A stretch of DNA of 64,000 bases from Paramicrobacterium humi (GCF_900105715.1 NZ_FNRY01000001.1:2790001-2854000), one strand, 5' to 3'; positions 27,869-37,796 are shown, counted from the first letter of the stretch. Notes: a model not told the origin generated them from the sequence alone. Made by a program: numbers and translations.

Positions 27869-28708
27869 GTGGCTCAGCTCGCAGACATCCTCCGCACGAC
27901 AGAAGAGCTCTGGCCCCGCTCAGGCGCTGAAGAGTGGGATGCCGTCGGACTCGTCGTCGGAGCGCCCGAGGACGAGGTGGCGCGCGTGCTTCTCGCTGTC
28001 GACGCCGTACAGGCCACGGCCGCTGAGGCCGTCGATTCCGCAGCGCAGCTGCTGATCGCGCATCACCCGCTGCTCATGCGCGGCGTCACGAGCGTCGCCG
28101 CAGACCGGTACAAGGGTGCCGTCGTCACGCGACTCATCCGCGGCGGATGCGCCCTGCTCGCCGCCCACACGAACGCCGACGTCGTCGACGAGGGCACGTC
28201 GGCGGCGCTCGCGAACGCGCTCGGACTGACCGACGTGGAACCGATAGCCGAGGCCCGCAACGGCATCGGCGGGATCGGCCGCACGGGCGTGCTTGCGTCA
28301 CCGATCCCGCTGCGGAAGCTCGCCGAACGCGTCGCCGCCGTCGTGCCTGCAACCGCCGTCGGCGTGCGCGTCGCGGGAGACGCCGATGCGCTGATTCGCA
28401 CCGTCGCGGTGTGCGGAGGGGCGGGGGACTCGCTCCTGGCGCATCCGCGCGTGGCGGCATCCGATGTCTACATCACGAGCGACCTGCGGCATCACCCGGC
28501 GTCCGAAGCACGCGAGCAGGCGCTGCTCTCGGGCGGCCCCGCCCTCATCGACGTCTCGCACTGGGCGTCCGAATCGCTCTGGCTCGAGCGGGCGGCCGCG
28601 CAGCTGCGCGAGCGACATCCCGACCTCGACGTCGTCGTGAGCAGCATCCGCACAGACCCCTGGGACTTCCTCGTCACCACTGACGCACAGCCGAAAGAGA
28701 AACAGTGA
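27869..28708 (+). CDS. Nif3-like dinuclear metal center protein
   Basis: A 279-residue Nif3/YbgI-type protein, often labelled GTP cyclohydrolase I type 2 homolog. Metal ligands are in LLIAHHPLLMRG, AAHTNADVV, TSDLRHHPAS and DVSHWASESLWLE. It lacks the long central PII-like insert of larger relatives. The GTG start is 6 nt after TAGGCT (27857-27862), suggesting leaderless transcription independent of the HIT gene. Its stop overlaps the next gene by 4 nt. Confidence 0.9.
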   Translation: MAQLADILRTTEELWPRSGAEEWDAVGLVVGAPEDEVARVLLAVDAVQATAAEAVDSAAQLLIAHHPLLMRGVTSVAADRYKGAVVTRLIRGGCALLAAHTNADVVDEGTSAALANALGLTDVEPIAEARNGIGGIGRTGVLASPIPLRKLAERVAAVVPATAVGVRVAGDADALIRTVAVCGGAGDSLLAHPRVAASDVYITSDLRHHPASEAREQALLSGGPALIDVSHWASESLWLERAAAQLRERHPDLDVVVSSIRTDPWDFLVTTDAQPKEKQ

Positions 28709-29442
28709 AAGCACCACACGCTGAGCAGAAGAAGCTGCTCGACCTGCAGGCGGCCGACAGCGGCCTCGACCGGCTCATCCACCGTGAGAAGAACCTGCCC
28801 GAGAACGCGTCCCTCGCCGAGGTCACGGCAGCACGCGATGCCCTCACGCGTCGCCTCGCGGCCGAAGTCGGGCAGCTCGAGGACGCGCAGACCGAGCTGC
28901 GCCGACTGGAATCGGATGCCGAGACCGTCGCGACGCGCATGCAGCGTGACGAGCAGCGCCTCCAGCAGACCTCGTCCGTCAAGGACGTGACGGCGCTCGA
29001 GTCGGAGATCCAGTCGCTGCGAAGCCGCACCTCGGCTCTCGAGGACCAGCAGCTCGAGGTCATGCAGCAGGTCGAGACGGCGCAGAGCGTCGTCGACGAG
29101 ACGCGTCGGGAGGATGCCGCTCTCGCCGAGCAGCTCGACACGCTCACCGCGGCCCGTACGCGCGCGCTCGACGAGATCGCCGGCCAGCGAGGCACCTTCA
29201 CGGGACAGCGGGCCTCGATCGCGGAGGCGCTGGATGCCGCGCTCGTGCAGCTCTACGAGCGTCAGCGGCAGAAGACCGGCATCGGCGCCGCCCTGTTTCG
29301 CGCCGGAACCTGCGGCGGCTGCACCATGAGTCTCACGGGGCAGGATCTCGCGAACGTGCGGGCCGCGGAGATCGACGATGTCGTGCAGTGCCCCGAGTGC
29401 GGCTGCATCGTCGTGCGCACCGAGGAGTCAGGTCTCTGGTAG
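28705..29442 (+). CDS. coiled-coil C4-type zinc ribbon protein (zf-RING_7)
   Basis: A 245-residue protein. Residues 10-180 are a long heptad-rich coiled coil (many L, E, Q, R), and the C-terminus is a zinc ribbon with CGGC and CPECGC. This architecture is conserved in Actinobacteria next to Nif3-like genes and is of unknown function, possibly nucleic-acid binding. The GTG start overlaps the Nif3 stop. Confidence 0.92.
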   Translation: MKAPHAEQKKLLDLQAADSGLDRLIHREKNLPENASLAEVTAARDALTRRLAAEVGQLEDAQTELRRLESDAETVATRMQRDEQRLQQTSSVKDVTALESEIQSLRSRTSALEDQQLEVMQQVETAQSVVDETRREDAALAEQLDTLTAARTRALDEIAGQRGTFTGQRASIAEALDAALVQLYERQRQKTGIGAALFRAGTCGGCTMSLTGQDLANVRAAEIDDVVQCPECGCIVVRTEESGLW

Positions 29443-29452
29443 CCGGTCACGC

Positions 29453-29458
29453 TACGAT
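29453..29458 (+). promoter_or_regulatory. -10 element TACGAT of rnpB
   Basis: TACGAT ends 6 nt before the predicted 5' end of RNase P RNA at 29465, where the P1 helix begins. Confidence 0.6.
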
Positions 29459-29464
29459 GGGAGC

Positions 29465-29834
29465 GTGAACGGGCCGGCAAGACGGCCGCGTCGCCGGAAA
29501 CGGCGCCGAGGAACGTCCGGGCTCCGCAGAGCAGGGCGGTGGGTAACACCCACCCGGGGCAACCCGCGAGACAGTGCAACAGAGAGCAGACCGCCCCGAC
29601 GCTTCGGCGTCGGGGTAAGGGTGAAAGGGTGGTGTAAGAGACCACCAGCGGCCGAGGTGACTCGGCCGGCTCGGTAAACCTCGCCCGGAGCAAGGTCAGA
29701 CAGAGGACTATGGGGCTGCTCGTCCCGTCCTCGGGTAGACCGCTAGAGGGCCGTGGCAACACGTCCCCGAGAGAGATGGCCGTCCAGGACGCTCGCGTCC
29801 GAACAGAACCCGGCGTATCAGCCGACCCGTTCAC
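29465..29834 (+). ncRNA. rnpB: RNase P RNA, bacterial type A
   Basis: The catalytic RNA that matures tRNA 5' ends. Ends are set by a perfect 9-bp P1 helix, GTGAACGGG (29465-29473) with CCCGTTCAC (29826-29834). Universal elements are present: GAGGAACGTCCGGGCTCC near 29508 (actinobacterial C variant of GAGGAAAGTCC), ACAGAGAGCAGA near 29579, GGGTGAAAGGGTGGTGTAAG near 29620, GGAGCAAGGTCAGACAG near 29690 and ACAGAACCCGGCGTAT near 29802. The 3' end overlaps the convergent ppgK coding end by 17 nt. Confidence 0.96.
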
Positions 29835-30606
29835 CTGCCGTGCCGTGCAGGCCGGCCGCGCGACACGCCGCGCCGAGAATGCCGGCGTTGTTGCGCAGCT
29901 TCGCCGGCACGATGCGCGCGTCAAGATCGAGAAGCGGCAGGAACTCCTCGTAGTGTTTCGAGACGCCGCCGCCGACGACGATGAGGTCGGGGGAGAGGTA
30001 CTTCTCGCACGCCCGGTAGTACTTCTGCAGTCGCTTGGCCCACTTCTTCCACGACAGGTCCTCCCGCTCGCGCGCCGCGTTCGAGGCCCGCGTCTCGGCA
30101 TCATGGCCGTCGATCTCAAGATGCCCGAGTTCGACGTTCGGAACGAGGACGCCGTCGCAGATGATGGCTGTGCCGATGCCGGTCCCCAGAGTCGTGACGA
30201 GCGTGACGCCCGCGACGTCCTTCGCCGCGCCGTACATGTACTCCGCGAGCCCGGCCGCGTCGGCGTCGTTGAGGAAGCTGATGTCTCGACCCAGCGCCTT
30301 CTCGAACAGCTTCTCGGCCTCGAGGCCGATCCAGTCGTCGGAGACGTTCGCAGCGGTCATCGTCACGCCGTGCTTGACCACCGCCGGGAAAGCGACCCCG
30401 ATGGGCGTGTGCTCGTCGCCCGCATTCGGCAGCTTGCGCACGAGTTCCGCTACCGCCGCGATTACATCGTCCGGTCTCGCGCCCTCCGGAGTGGCGATCT
30501 TGATGCGGTCGCTCGTCAACTCTCCGGTGCCGACGTCAACCGTCGCACCCTTGATTCCCGTGCCTCCGATATCGACGCCGATCGCGACGCCCGTGTCGTT
30601 GCTCAT
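29818..30606 (-). CDS. ppgK: polyphosphate glucokinase
   Basis: A 262-residue ROK-family kinase that phosphorylates glucose with polyphosphate or ATP, typical of Actinobacteria. The N-terminal AIGVDIGGTGIKGATVDV loop, FLNDADAAGLAEYMYG, VTTLGTGIGTAI and SPDLIVVGGGVSKHYEEF motifs fit PpgK. TATCGT (30619-30614) ends 7 nt before the ATG, so it is probably leaderless. The last ~15 residues after GILGAACRAAGL are a family-unlike tail, partly encoded by sequence that also forms the 3' end of RNase P RNA. Confidence 0.95.
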   Translation of the reverse strand: MSNDTGVAIGVDIGGTGIKGATVDVGTGELTSDRIKIATPEGARPDDVIAAVAELVRKLPNAGDEHTPIGVAFPAVVKHGVTMTAANVSDDWIGLEAEKLFEKALGRDISFLNDADAAGLAEYMYGAAKDVAGVTLVTTLGTGIGTAIICDGVLVPNVELGHLEIDGHDAETRASNAAREREDLSWKKWAKRLQKYYRACEKYLSPDLIVVGGGVSKHYEEFLPLLDLDARIVPAKLRNNAGILGAACRAAGLHGTAGERVG

Positions 30607-30631
30607 GGCCTCAACGATACCGACCCTGCTG

Positions 30632-31498
30632 TCACGGCAGGGTGAGGATCTCGGCGCCGCGCTCGGTGACGACGAGCGTGTGCTCGAACTGCGCCGTGAT
30701 GGACTTGTCTTGCGTCGTCACGGTCCAGTCGTCGTTCCACATCTCCCAGGCGATGCCGCCGAGCGTGAGCATGGGCTCGATCGTGAACACCATGCCCGGC
30801 TCCATCACGCGGTCGAACCGCGGCGCCGAATCGTAGTGCGGGATGATCAATCCCGAGTGGAACGCAGCACCGACGCCGTGACCCGTGAAGTCGCGGACCA
30901 CGCCGTACCCGAAGCGTTTGGCGTACGACTCGATTGCGCGCCCGATCACGTTGACCTCCCGTCCCGGCGCGACGGCCTTGATCCCGCGCCGCAGCGCCTC
31001 CTCCGTGCGCTCGACGAGAAGCCGCACCTCGTCGGCGACGTTGCCGACGAGGAAGGTTCGGTTGCTGTCGCCGTGCACGCCGCCCGTGAACGCGGTGACG
31101 TCGATGTTCACGATGTCGCCGTCCTCGAGCACGGTGTCGTCGGGAATCCCGTGGCAGATGACCTCGTTCACGGAGCTGCACAGCGACTTCGGATATCCCC
31201 GGTAGCCGAGCGTCGACGGGTACGCGTTCTGCGACACGATGAACTCGTGGGCGATCGCGTCGAGCTGCTCGGTGGTCACGCCGGGTCTCACGTGCTCGCC
31301 GACGAGCGCAATCGCCTGCGCGGCGACGCGCCCGGCGATCCGGATCCGCTCAATCTCCTCGGGTGAATACACGTCGTTACCCGCATACGGGGACGGCTGC
31401 GACTTGCCGACATACTCGGGCCGGGCGATCTCGGCGGGCACGGTTCGCTGGGGGCTGACACGTCCGGCAATGAGGTGTCCGGCGGAATCCTTGGGCAT
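30632..31498 (-). CDS. map: methionine aminopeptidase type I
   Basis: A 288-residue dimetal peptidase removing N-terminal Met. Metal ligands and neighbours are seen in [62 protein letters not shown] and [12 protein letters not shown]. The ~40-residue N-terminal extension is usual for actinobacterial MAP with a proline-rich start. TACCCT (31511-31506) lies 7 nt before the ATG at 31498, so I start here, not at the upstream ATG. Confidence 0.95.
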   Translation of the reverse strand: MPKDSAGHLIAGRVSPQRTVPAEIARPEYVGKSQPSPYAGNDVYSPEEIERIRIAGRVAAQAIALVGEHVRPGVTTEQLDAIAHEFIVSQNAYPSTLGYRGYPKSLCSSVNEVICHGIPDDTVLEDGDIVNIDVTAFTGGVHGDSNRTFLVGNVADEVRLLVERTEEALRRGIKAVAPGREVNVIGRAIESYAKRFGYGVVRDFTGHGVGAAFHSGLIIPHYDSAPRFDRVMEPGMVFTIEPMLTLGGIAWEMWNDDWTVTTQDKSITAQFEHTLVVTERGAEILTLP

Positions 31499-31532
31499 AG
31501 ACTCAAGGGTAGTTGAGTGCGAAGGGGCAGCA

Positions 31533-31718
31533 ATGACAGAGGATCCGTCGACCCAGTATTGGTACAACCTCAAAACCGGCCAGGTCGAGCATGGTTATCA
31601 GTCACCGTCCGTCGACCGCGCCGGCCCGTTCAACACCGCCGAAGAGGCCGCCCACGCACTCGAGCGGCTGAGAGAGAACAGCCGCAAGTGGGCGGAGGAA
31701 GACGCCGCCGAAGACTGA
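31533..31718 (+). CDS. small SPOR-like protein
   Basis: A 61-residue acidic protein, [25 protein letters not shown] at the start and [32 protein letters not shown] at the end. The aromatic [11 protein letters not shown] and [11 protein letters not shown] patterns resemble short SPOR domain proteins often annotated between map and glnA2 in Actinobacteria. AAGGGG at 31523-31528 supports ATG 31533. It is divergent from map and 77 nt before glnA2. Function unknown. Confidence 0.8.
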   Translation: MTEDPSTQYWYNLKTGQVEHGYQSPSVDRAGPFNTAEEAAHALERLRENSRKWAEEDAAED

Positions 31719-31795
31719 GACAGGACCTGCAGCACGAACGAACACAGAACCACTAGCCTTGGATCTGTCAGGATCGACGGCGCAAAGGGGAGTGG

Positions 31796-33133
31796 ATGGA
31801 CAAGCAGCGGGACTTCGTTCTTCGCACCATCGAGGAGCGAGGCATCAAGTTCGTGCGCCTCTGGTTCACCGACGTCGTCGGCACTCTCAAGTCGGTCGCG
31901 ATCGCCCCGGCCGAGGTCGAGGGCGCGTTCGCGGAGGGCCTCGGCTTCGACGGCTCGGCGATCGAGGGGCTGACCCGCAGCTACGAGTCCGATCTTCTCG
32001 CCATTCCCGACCCCGCGACCTTCCAGGTCCTGCCGTGGCGCGGCGAGATCGACCCGACGGCACGCATGTTCTGCGACCTGACAACCCCCGATGGGCAGCC
32101 CGCGGTCGCCGATCCCCGTCACGTGCTCAAGCGCACGCTCGAGAAGGCCAAGGACCTCGGCTTCACGTTCTACACGCACCCCGAGGTCGAGTTCTACCTG
32201 ATGAAGTCCGCGAAGCTCGTCGAGGGCGGACCGCAGCCTGTCGATGACGCGGGCTATTTCGACAACGTGCCCGGAGGAACGGCGCACGACTTCCGCCGCC
32301 GCGCCGTGACGATGCTCGAAGACATCGGCATCTCCGTTGAGTACAGCCACCACGAAGGCGGCCCCGGCCAGAACGAGATCGACCTGCGCTACGCCGACGC
32401 GCTCAACACGGCCGACAACATCATGACGTTCCGCACTGTCGTGAAGGAGGTCGCGATCGAGCAGGGCGTGCACGCGACGTTCATGCCCAAGCCCATGGCC
32501 GGGCAGCCGGGATCCGGAATGCACACGCACATGTCGCTGTTCGAGGGCGACACGAACGCCTTCCACGAGCCGGGCTCGCAGTACCAGCTGTCGAAGGTCG
32601 GCCGGCAGTTCGTCGCGGGCCTGCTCACCCACGCGCAGGAGATCACCGCCGTCACGAACCAGTTCGTGAACTCCTACAAGCGCATCTGGGGCGGCGACGA
32701 GGCGCCGAGCTTTGTGACGTGGGGGCACAACAACCGGTCGGCTCTCATCCGCGTGCCGATGTACAAGCCCAACAAGGGCCAGAGCTCGCGCATCGAATAC
32801 CGCGGCCTCGACTCCGCCTGCAATCCGTACCTCGCGTTCTCCCTGCTGCTCGCCGCCGGTCTCAAGGGCATCGAAAAGGGCTACGAGCTTCCGCCCGAGG
32901 CCGAGAACAACGTGTGGAGCCTGTCCAACACCGAGCGCCGTGCTCTCGGCTACGCGCCCCTGCCGTCGAACCTCGACCACGCCATCCAGTACATGGAGGA
33001 GTCCGAGCTCGTCGCCGAGACGCTCGGCGAGCAGGTCTACGACTACTTCCTGCTCAACAAGCGGCAGGAGTGGCACGACTATCGCGCGCAAGTCACTCCG
33101 TACGAGCTGCAGACGAACCTCAGCTCGCTCTGA
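31796..33133 (+). CDS. glnA2: glutamine synthetase, GlnA2 type
   Basis: A 445-residue type I glutamine synthetase that joins ammonia to glutamate using ATP. Catalytic motifs DGSAIEG, YTHPEVEFYLM, GGPGQNEIDLRY, MPKPMAGQPGSGMHTHMSL, NSYKRIWGG and NRSALIRVP are present. It lacks the insert that makes the beta-type glnA1 longer. Position directly before glnE, with glnA1 beyond it, is the classic actinobacterial order. AAAGGGGAG precedes the ATG, and TAGCCT at 31754-31759 is a candidate -10. Its physiological role beside glnA1 is often minor or polyamine-related in relatives. Confidence 0.94.
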   Translation: MDKQRDFVLRTIEERGIKFVRLWFTDVVGTLKSVAIAPAEVEGAFAEGLGFDGSAIEGLTRSYESDLLAIPDPATFQVLPWRGEIDPTARMFCDLTTPDGQPAVADPRHVLKRTLEKAKDLGFTFYTHPEVEFYLMKSAKLVEGGPQPVDDAGYFDNVPGGTAHDFRRRAVTMLEDIGISVEYSHHEGGPGQNEIDLRYADALNTADNIMTFRTVVKEVAIEQGVHATFMPKPMAGQPGSGMHTHMSLFEGDTNAFHEPGSQYQLSKVGRQFVAGLLTHAQEITAVTNQFVNSYKRIWGGDEAPSFVTWGHNNRSALIRVPMYKPNKGQSSRIEYRGLDSACNPYLAFSLLLAAGLKGIEKGYELPPEAENNVWSLSNTERRALGYAPLPSNLDHAIQYMEESELVAETLGEQVYDYFLLNKRQEWHDYRAQVTPYELQTNLSSL

Positions 33134-33141
33134 GGCACGTC

Positions 33142-36100
33142 ATGCCACCTCGCGGTCAGTCTGAGCTCAGCGGCCTCGCTCGCGTCGGATTCGTCGCTCT
33201 CTCGCGCGCTCGAGAGGACCTGCAGCAGCTCGCCGAGGCGGTCGAATCGGATGCCGCGACGCTCGCGCCCGCGTTCGCCGGCGCTGCCGATCCCGACGCC
33301 GCGCTCCGGCACGCCATCGATCTCGAGCGGGCGCATCCCGGAGCGTTCGCATCGCGACTCGACGATCCGGTCTCTCGCGAACAGCTCGTCCGCGTTCTCG
33401 GGGCCTCGGCCGGACTGGCGGAGTTCCTCGTCCGGCACCCTGAGCATCTCGACGTGTTCGAGACTCCGGATGCCAGTCTGCCCAGCCTCGCTGAGATGCG
33501 CGCCGACTTCGCCGACTCGCTGCGCATCGACGCGCGCGGCTTCGCCGCGGAGTCGGGGGAGGAGGCCGAGTGCCTGCTGCGGGAACGATACCGTCGGCAG
33601 CTGCTGCGCATCGCGCGGTTCGACCTCGCGCAGCAGCATCCGACCGATGTCGTCGAGGCCGTCGCCGGCGCACTGGCCGATGCGGCCGCCGCAACCCTCG
33701 ACGCGGCGCTCGCGATCGCTCGCACCCAGATCTCGACGTCCGACTTCGGCAGCCCGCTGTTCGCGCGGGCCGATGTCGAGCGCACCCGCATCGCTGTGAT
33801 CGGGATGGGCAAGACGGGCGCGCGTGAACTGAACTACGTGAGCGACGTTGACGTCATCTACGTCGCCGAAGGCGACGGCGATCTCGCCGCGTCTCGCGCC
33901 ATCGACGTCGCGACGAAGCTCGCCGTCACGCTGCAGCGCGTCGTCGACGAGCCCGCAATCGAGCCTGCGCTGTGGGAAGTCGACCCGAACCTGCGCCCCG
34001 AGGGCAAGTCCGGTTCGCTCGTGCGCACGCTCGAGTCCCACGTGAGCTACTACGAGCGCTGGGCGAAGAGCTGGGAGTTCCAGGCGCTGCTCAAGGCGCG
34101 CCCGATCGCGGGCGACCTCGAGCTCGGCTCCCGGTACGTCGACGCGGTCGCCCCCATGGTGTGGGAGAGCTCGAGCCGCGACAACTTCGTCGAGTCCGTG
34201 CAGGCGATGCGGGAGCGCGTGACGGCGAACATCCCAGCGGACGAGGTGCACCACCAGATCAAGCTCGGGCCGGGCGGCCTGCGCGACGTCGAGTTCACGG
34301 TGCAGCTGCTGCAGCTCGTGCACGGGCAGGCCGATGAGACGGTGCGCGAGAGCGGAACGCTTCCCGCGCTTTCCGCTCTCGCGGAGGCCGGATACATCGG
34401 CCGTCAGGAGGCCGCCGAGTTCGCGGAGGCCTACCGGTTCCTGCGCGTGCTCGAGCACCGGCTCCAGCTGACCCGCCTGCGCCGCACCCACCTGATGCCG
34501 CGCGACGAGGAGGCGCTGCGCGTGCTCGCCCGGTCGAGTGCGCAGGCGAAGGATGCCGCGACGCTCGTGACCGCCTGGGAACGCACGAAGCACGACGTGC
34601 GCGACCTGCACGAGCGGCTGTTCTACCGCCCGCTGCTGAGCGCCGTCGCGGCGCTGCCCGAGGATGAGCTCGCGCTCAGCCCCGAGCAGGCGAAGGCACG
34701 CCTCGCCGCGATCGGATTCCGCGACACGCGCGGCGCCCTCGCCCATATCGCGGCGCTCACGACGGGAGTGTCCCGCCGAGCCGCGATCCAGCGTCACTTG
34801 CTCCCGGTCATGCTGCGCTGGTTCGCGGAGGGCGCAGACCCGGACTACGGGCTGCTCGCGTTCCGCCGCCTGAGCGACGCGCTCGGCTCGACACACTGGT
34901 TCCTGCGGATGCTGCGCGACTCGTCGATGGTCGCGGAACGACTCACCCGTGTTCTTTCCAGCTCGCGGTATGTGGGGGAGCTTCTGTCGGCGTTCCCCGA
35001 GTCCGCCGCCTGGCTCGAGGACGACGCCCAATTGCGCCCGGTCGACCCGGCGACGCTGCGCGAGGAGATGCAGGCGATCTTCGGGCGGCATGAGTCGCTT
35101 GAACGCGCCACGAAGGCCGTGCTGCGGGTGCGGCGACGCGAGATTCTGCGACTCGCTCTCGGCGCCGTCCTCGACATCGATGGCGTCGTCGAACTCGGCC
35201 ACGCTCTCACCGAGATCACGGAGGCCACGCTGCAGGGCGTGCTGCGGCAGATCCGCGCGACGGTCGAGGGCGGCGACCAGCTCGAGTTCGCCGTCATCGG
35301 GATGGGCCGCTTCGGCGGGTCCGAGCTCGGCTTCGGCTCCGACACCGATGTGATCTACGTCTTCCGTCCCACCGGTGAGGACAGCGCGTCGGCGCAGCGC
35401 ATCGCGCAGACGTACGCCTCCGAGCTGGCCAGACTCACCGAAGATCCCACGCTCCCTCTCGATCTCGACCTCGATCTTCGCCCCGAGGGCAAGAGCGGGC
35501 CGATGGTGCGCTCGCTCGAGTCGTACCGCACCTACTACGAGCGCTGGTCGCTCACGTGGGAGGCGCAGGCTCTGCTCCGCGCGCGCGGCGTGGCGGGCGA
35601 CGAGAACCTCATCGCCGATTTCACGGCCGTGGCTGACGCGATGCGGTACCCGGCGAACATCAGCGAGAACGACGTGCGGGAAGTGAAGCGCATCAAGGCG
35701 CGCGTCGAGAGCGAGCGCCTTCCGCGTGGCGCCGATCCGGCGCGACACGTGAAGCTCGGCCGCGGCTCGCTGAGCGATGTGGAATGGTTCGTCCAGCTGA
35801 TCCAGCTGCAGCACGCCGCGCAGATTCCCGACTTGCGCACGACCTCGACGCTCACGGCGCTCCAGGTCGCCGTGGAACACGGCCTCGTCGACGAGGCCGA
35901 CGCCGAGCAGCTGCACGACGCGTGGGTCTTCTCGTCGCGTGTGCGGTCGGCCATGACGCTCTGGCTCAATCGCACGCGCGACGTGCTGCCCGACGAGCGG
36001 CGCCAGCTTGAAGGCATCGCGCGCGTGCTCGAGTATCCGCCCGGCTCGGCCGCGCAGCTCGAAGAGGACTATTTCGCCGTGACGCGGCGGGCGCGTCGCG

Positions 36101-36156
36101 TGTTCGAGAACGAGTTCTACGGCCGGCAGGACCGGCTGCAGACACGCCCGTTCTGA
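33142..36156 (+). CDS. glnE: bifunctional glutamine synthetase adenylyltransferase/deadenylase
   Basis: A 1004-residue enzyme that attaches or removes AMP on glutamine synthetase. It has two nucleotidyltransferase halves, each followed by a helical GlnD-associated domain. The first core holds VIGMGKTGARELNYVSDVDVIYV and LRPEGKSGSLVRTLES, the second VIGMGRFGGSELGFGSDTDVIYVF and LRPEGKSGPMVRSLES. It starts 8 nt after glnA2, so the two are cotranscribed. Its likely substrate is glnA1, whose adenylylation Tyr is intact. Confidence 0.97.
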   Translation: MPPRGQSELSGLARVGFVALSRAREDLQQLAEAVESDAATLAPAFAGAADPDAALRHAIDLERAHPGAFASRLDDPVSREQLVRVLGASAGLAEFLVRHPEHLDVFETPDASLPSLAEMRADFADSLRIDARGFAAESGEEAECLLRERYRRQLLRIARFDLAQQHPTDVVEAVAGALADAAAATLDAALAIARTQISTSDFGSPLFARADVERTRIAVIGMGKTGARELNYVSDVDVIYVAEGDGDLAASRAIDVATKLAVTLQRVVDEPAIEPALWEVDPNLRPEGKSGSLVRTLESHVSYYERWAKSWEFQALLKARPIAGDLELGSRYVDAVAPMVWESSSRDNFVESVQAMRERVTANIPADEVHHQIKLGPGGLRDVEFTVQLLQLVHGQADETVRESGTLPALSALAEAGYIGRQEAAEFAEAYRFLRVLEHRLQLTRLRRTHLMPRDEEALRVLARSSAQAKDAATLVTAWERTKHDVRDLHERLFYRPLLSAVAALPEDELALSPEQAKARLAAIGFRDTRGALAHIAALTTGVSRRAAIQRHLLPVMLRWFAEGADPDYGLLAFRRLSDALGSTHWFLRMLRDSSMVAERLTRVLSSSRYVGELLSAFPESAAWLEDDAQLRPVDPATLREEMQAIFGRHESLERATKAVLRVRRREILRLALGAVLDIDGVVELGHALTEITEATLQGVLRQIRATVEGGDQLEFAVIGMGRFGGSELGFGSDTDVIYVFRPTGEDSASAQRIAQTYASELARLTEDPTLPLDLDLDLRPEGKSGPMVRSLESYRTYYERWSLTWEAQALLRARGVAGDENLIADFTAVADAMRYPANISENDVREVKRIKARVESERLPRGADPARHVKLGRGSLSDVEWFVQLIQLQHAAQIPDLRTTSTLTALQVAVEHGLVDEADAEQLHDAWVFSSRVRSAMTLWLNRTRDVLPDERRQLEGIARVLEYPPGSAAQLEEDYFAVTRRARRVFENEFYGRQDRLQTRPF

Positions 36157-36180
36157 GCGGCCCGGGCCTCCCGCAGAAAC

Positions 36181-36226
36181 GACGACGTCCGCCGTCGCAC
36201 CGTGCGGTGCTCGGGCGGACGTCGTC
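36181..36226 (+). terminator. bidirectional hairpin between glnE and glnA
   Basis: GACGACGTCCGCC (36181-36193) pairs perfectly with GGCGGACGTCGTC (36214-36226); the 20-nt loop holds a smaller hairpin GCACC/GGTGC. It lies between convergent genes. Confidence 0.85.
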
Positions 36227-36249
36227 CTGCGAGGCGGAAGTGCGACTGC

Positions 36250-37674
36250 TTACACCCCGTAGTAGAGCTCGAACTCGTACGGGTGAGGACGCAGAGCGAG
36301 CGGCTTCAGCTCGTGCTCGCGCTTGTAGTCGATCCACGTGTCGATGAGCTCACGGCTGAACACGCCGCCCTCGAGGAGGAAGTCGTGGTCGGCTTCGAGG
36401 GCGGCAAGCGCCTCACCGAGCGATGCCGGAACCTGGGGGATGTCCTTCGCCTCCTCGGGAGGAAGCTCGTAGAGGTCCTTGTCGACGGGCTCGTGCGGCT
36501 CGATGCGGTTCTTGATCCCGTCGATACCGGCCATGAGCTGAGCCGCGAAGCCCAGGTACGGGTTCCCGGAGGCGTCAGGCGCGCGGAACTCGATGCGCTT
36601 CGCCTTCGGGTTCGTTCCCGTGATCGGGATGCGGATGGAGGCGGAGCGGTTCCCGGCCGAGTAGACGAGGTTGACCGGGGCCTCGAACCCGGGAACGAGG
36701 CGGTGGTACGAGTTCACGGTCGGGTTCGTGAAGGCGAGCACGGCGGGCGCGTGCGCGAGCAGTCCGCCGATGTACCAGCGGGCGATGTCCGAGAGCCCGC
36801 CATAGCCGTTCTCGTCGTAGAACAGCGGCTCGCTGCCGTTCCACAGCGACTGGTGCGTGTGCATTCCGGAGCCGTTGTCGCCGTACAGCGGCTTCGGCAT
36901 GAACGTCGCCGTCTTGCCCCACTGGTGTGCCGTGTTCTTGACGATGTACTTGAACTTGAGGATGTCGTCGGCGGCGTGCACCATCGTGTCGAAGCGGTAG
37001 TTGATCTCGCCCTGCCCCGCGGTGCCGACCTCGTGGTGGCTGCGTTCGAGGATCAGCCCGACGTCGCTGAGCTTGAGGCAGATGTCGTCGCGCAGATCGG
37101 CGTGCTGGTCCACGGGGCTGACGGGGAAGTAGCCGCCCTTGAACGGCGTCTTGTTCGCGAGGTTCCCGCCTTCCTCTTCGCGACCGCTGTTCCAGGCGCC
37201 CTCACTCGAGTCCACGGAGTGGAACGAGAGGTGCTCCTTGTTCTCGTAGCGCACGTCGTCGAAGATGTAGAACTCGGCCTCGGGCGCGAAGAACGCGGTG
37301 TCGGCGATGCCGGTCGAGGCGAGGAACTTCTCGGCCTTCTTCGCGACCTGACGCGGGTCCTTCGCGTAGATCTCGCCCGTGCGCGGGTTGTAGATGTCGA
37401 AGATGAGAACGAGCGTGCGCTCGAGTCGGAACGGGTCGATGTACGCGGTGCTGACGTCAGGGATGAGCTGCATGTCCGATTCGTGGATGCTCGCGAAGCC
37501 GCGAATGGACGAGCCGTCGAACAGCTGCCCGTTGTTGAAGAAGTCCTCATCGACGGTCGACGCGGGGATGTTGAAGTGCTGCTGGACGCCGGGGAGATCC
37601 GTGAACCGGATGTCGACGAACTTGACGTCGGTCTCCGTGATGAATGTGAGAACTTCGGACGGGGAACTGAACAT
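36250..37674 (-). CDS. glnA: glutamine synthetase, type I beta (adenylylatable)
   Basis: The main 474-residue glutamine synthetase. Active-site motifs [58 protein letters not shown] and NRSASIRIP are present, plus the 25-residue insert of the beta class. The adenylylation tyrosine is in [13 protein letters not shown] near residue 400, matching a need for GlnE. The start MFSSPSEVL at 37674 gives the canonical length; an in-frame GTG at 37716 would add 14 residues. A four-part GlnR-like box lies 70 nt upstream, indicating nitrogen control. Confidence 0.97.
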   Translation of the reverse strand: MFSSPSEVLTFITETDVKFVDIRFTDLPGVQQHFNIPASTVDEDFFNNGQLFDGSSIRGFASIHESDMQLIPDVSTAYIDPFRLERTLVLIFDIYNPRTGEIYAKDPRQVAKKAEKFLASTGIADTAFFAPEAEFYIFDDVRYENKEHLSFHSVDSSEGAWNSGREEEGGNLANKTPFKGGYFPVSPVDQHADLRDDICLKLSDVGLILERSHHEVGTAGQGEINYRFDTMVHAADDILKFKYIVKNTAHQWGKTATFMPKPLYGDNGSGMHTHQSLWNGSEPLFYDENGYGGLSDIARWYIGGLLAHAPAVLAFTNPTVNSYHRLVPGFEAPVNLVYSAGNRSASIRIPITGTNPKAKRIEFRAPDASGNPYLGFAAQLMAGIDGIKNRIEPHEPVDKDLYELPPEEAKDIPQVPASLGEALAALEADHDFLLEGGVFSRELIDTWIDYKREHELKPLALRPHPYEFELYYGV

Positions 37675-37743
37675 GTGGGGTACTCCAGATGTCTTACTCT
37701 GAGTTAGCTGCACCATGCAACGTGATCACGATATGGATCCGCG

Positions 37744-37781
37744 GTTTCTCCTCGATATCACTCACGTTTCCAGGAGGTTAC
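37744..37781 (-). promoter_or_regulatory. GlnR-type binding site upstream of glnA
   Basis: On the minus strand the elements GTAAC, GAAAC, GATAT and GAAAC occur in that order, each separated by exactly six bases. This is the gTnAc-n6-GaAAc double-box layout bound by actinobacterial GlnR; three of the four blocks match closely. It lies 70 nt before glnA and 28 nt before the divergent RDD gene. Confidence 0.8.
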
Positions 37782-37796
37782 GCCGCGACCCGCAGC

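Noticed and set aside
33079-35916. A 945-codon minus-strand frame opposite glnE
   Set aside because: Shadow of GC-biased third positions; glnE motifs on the plus strand are unmistakable.
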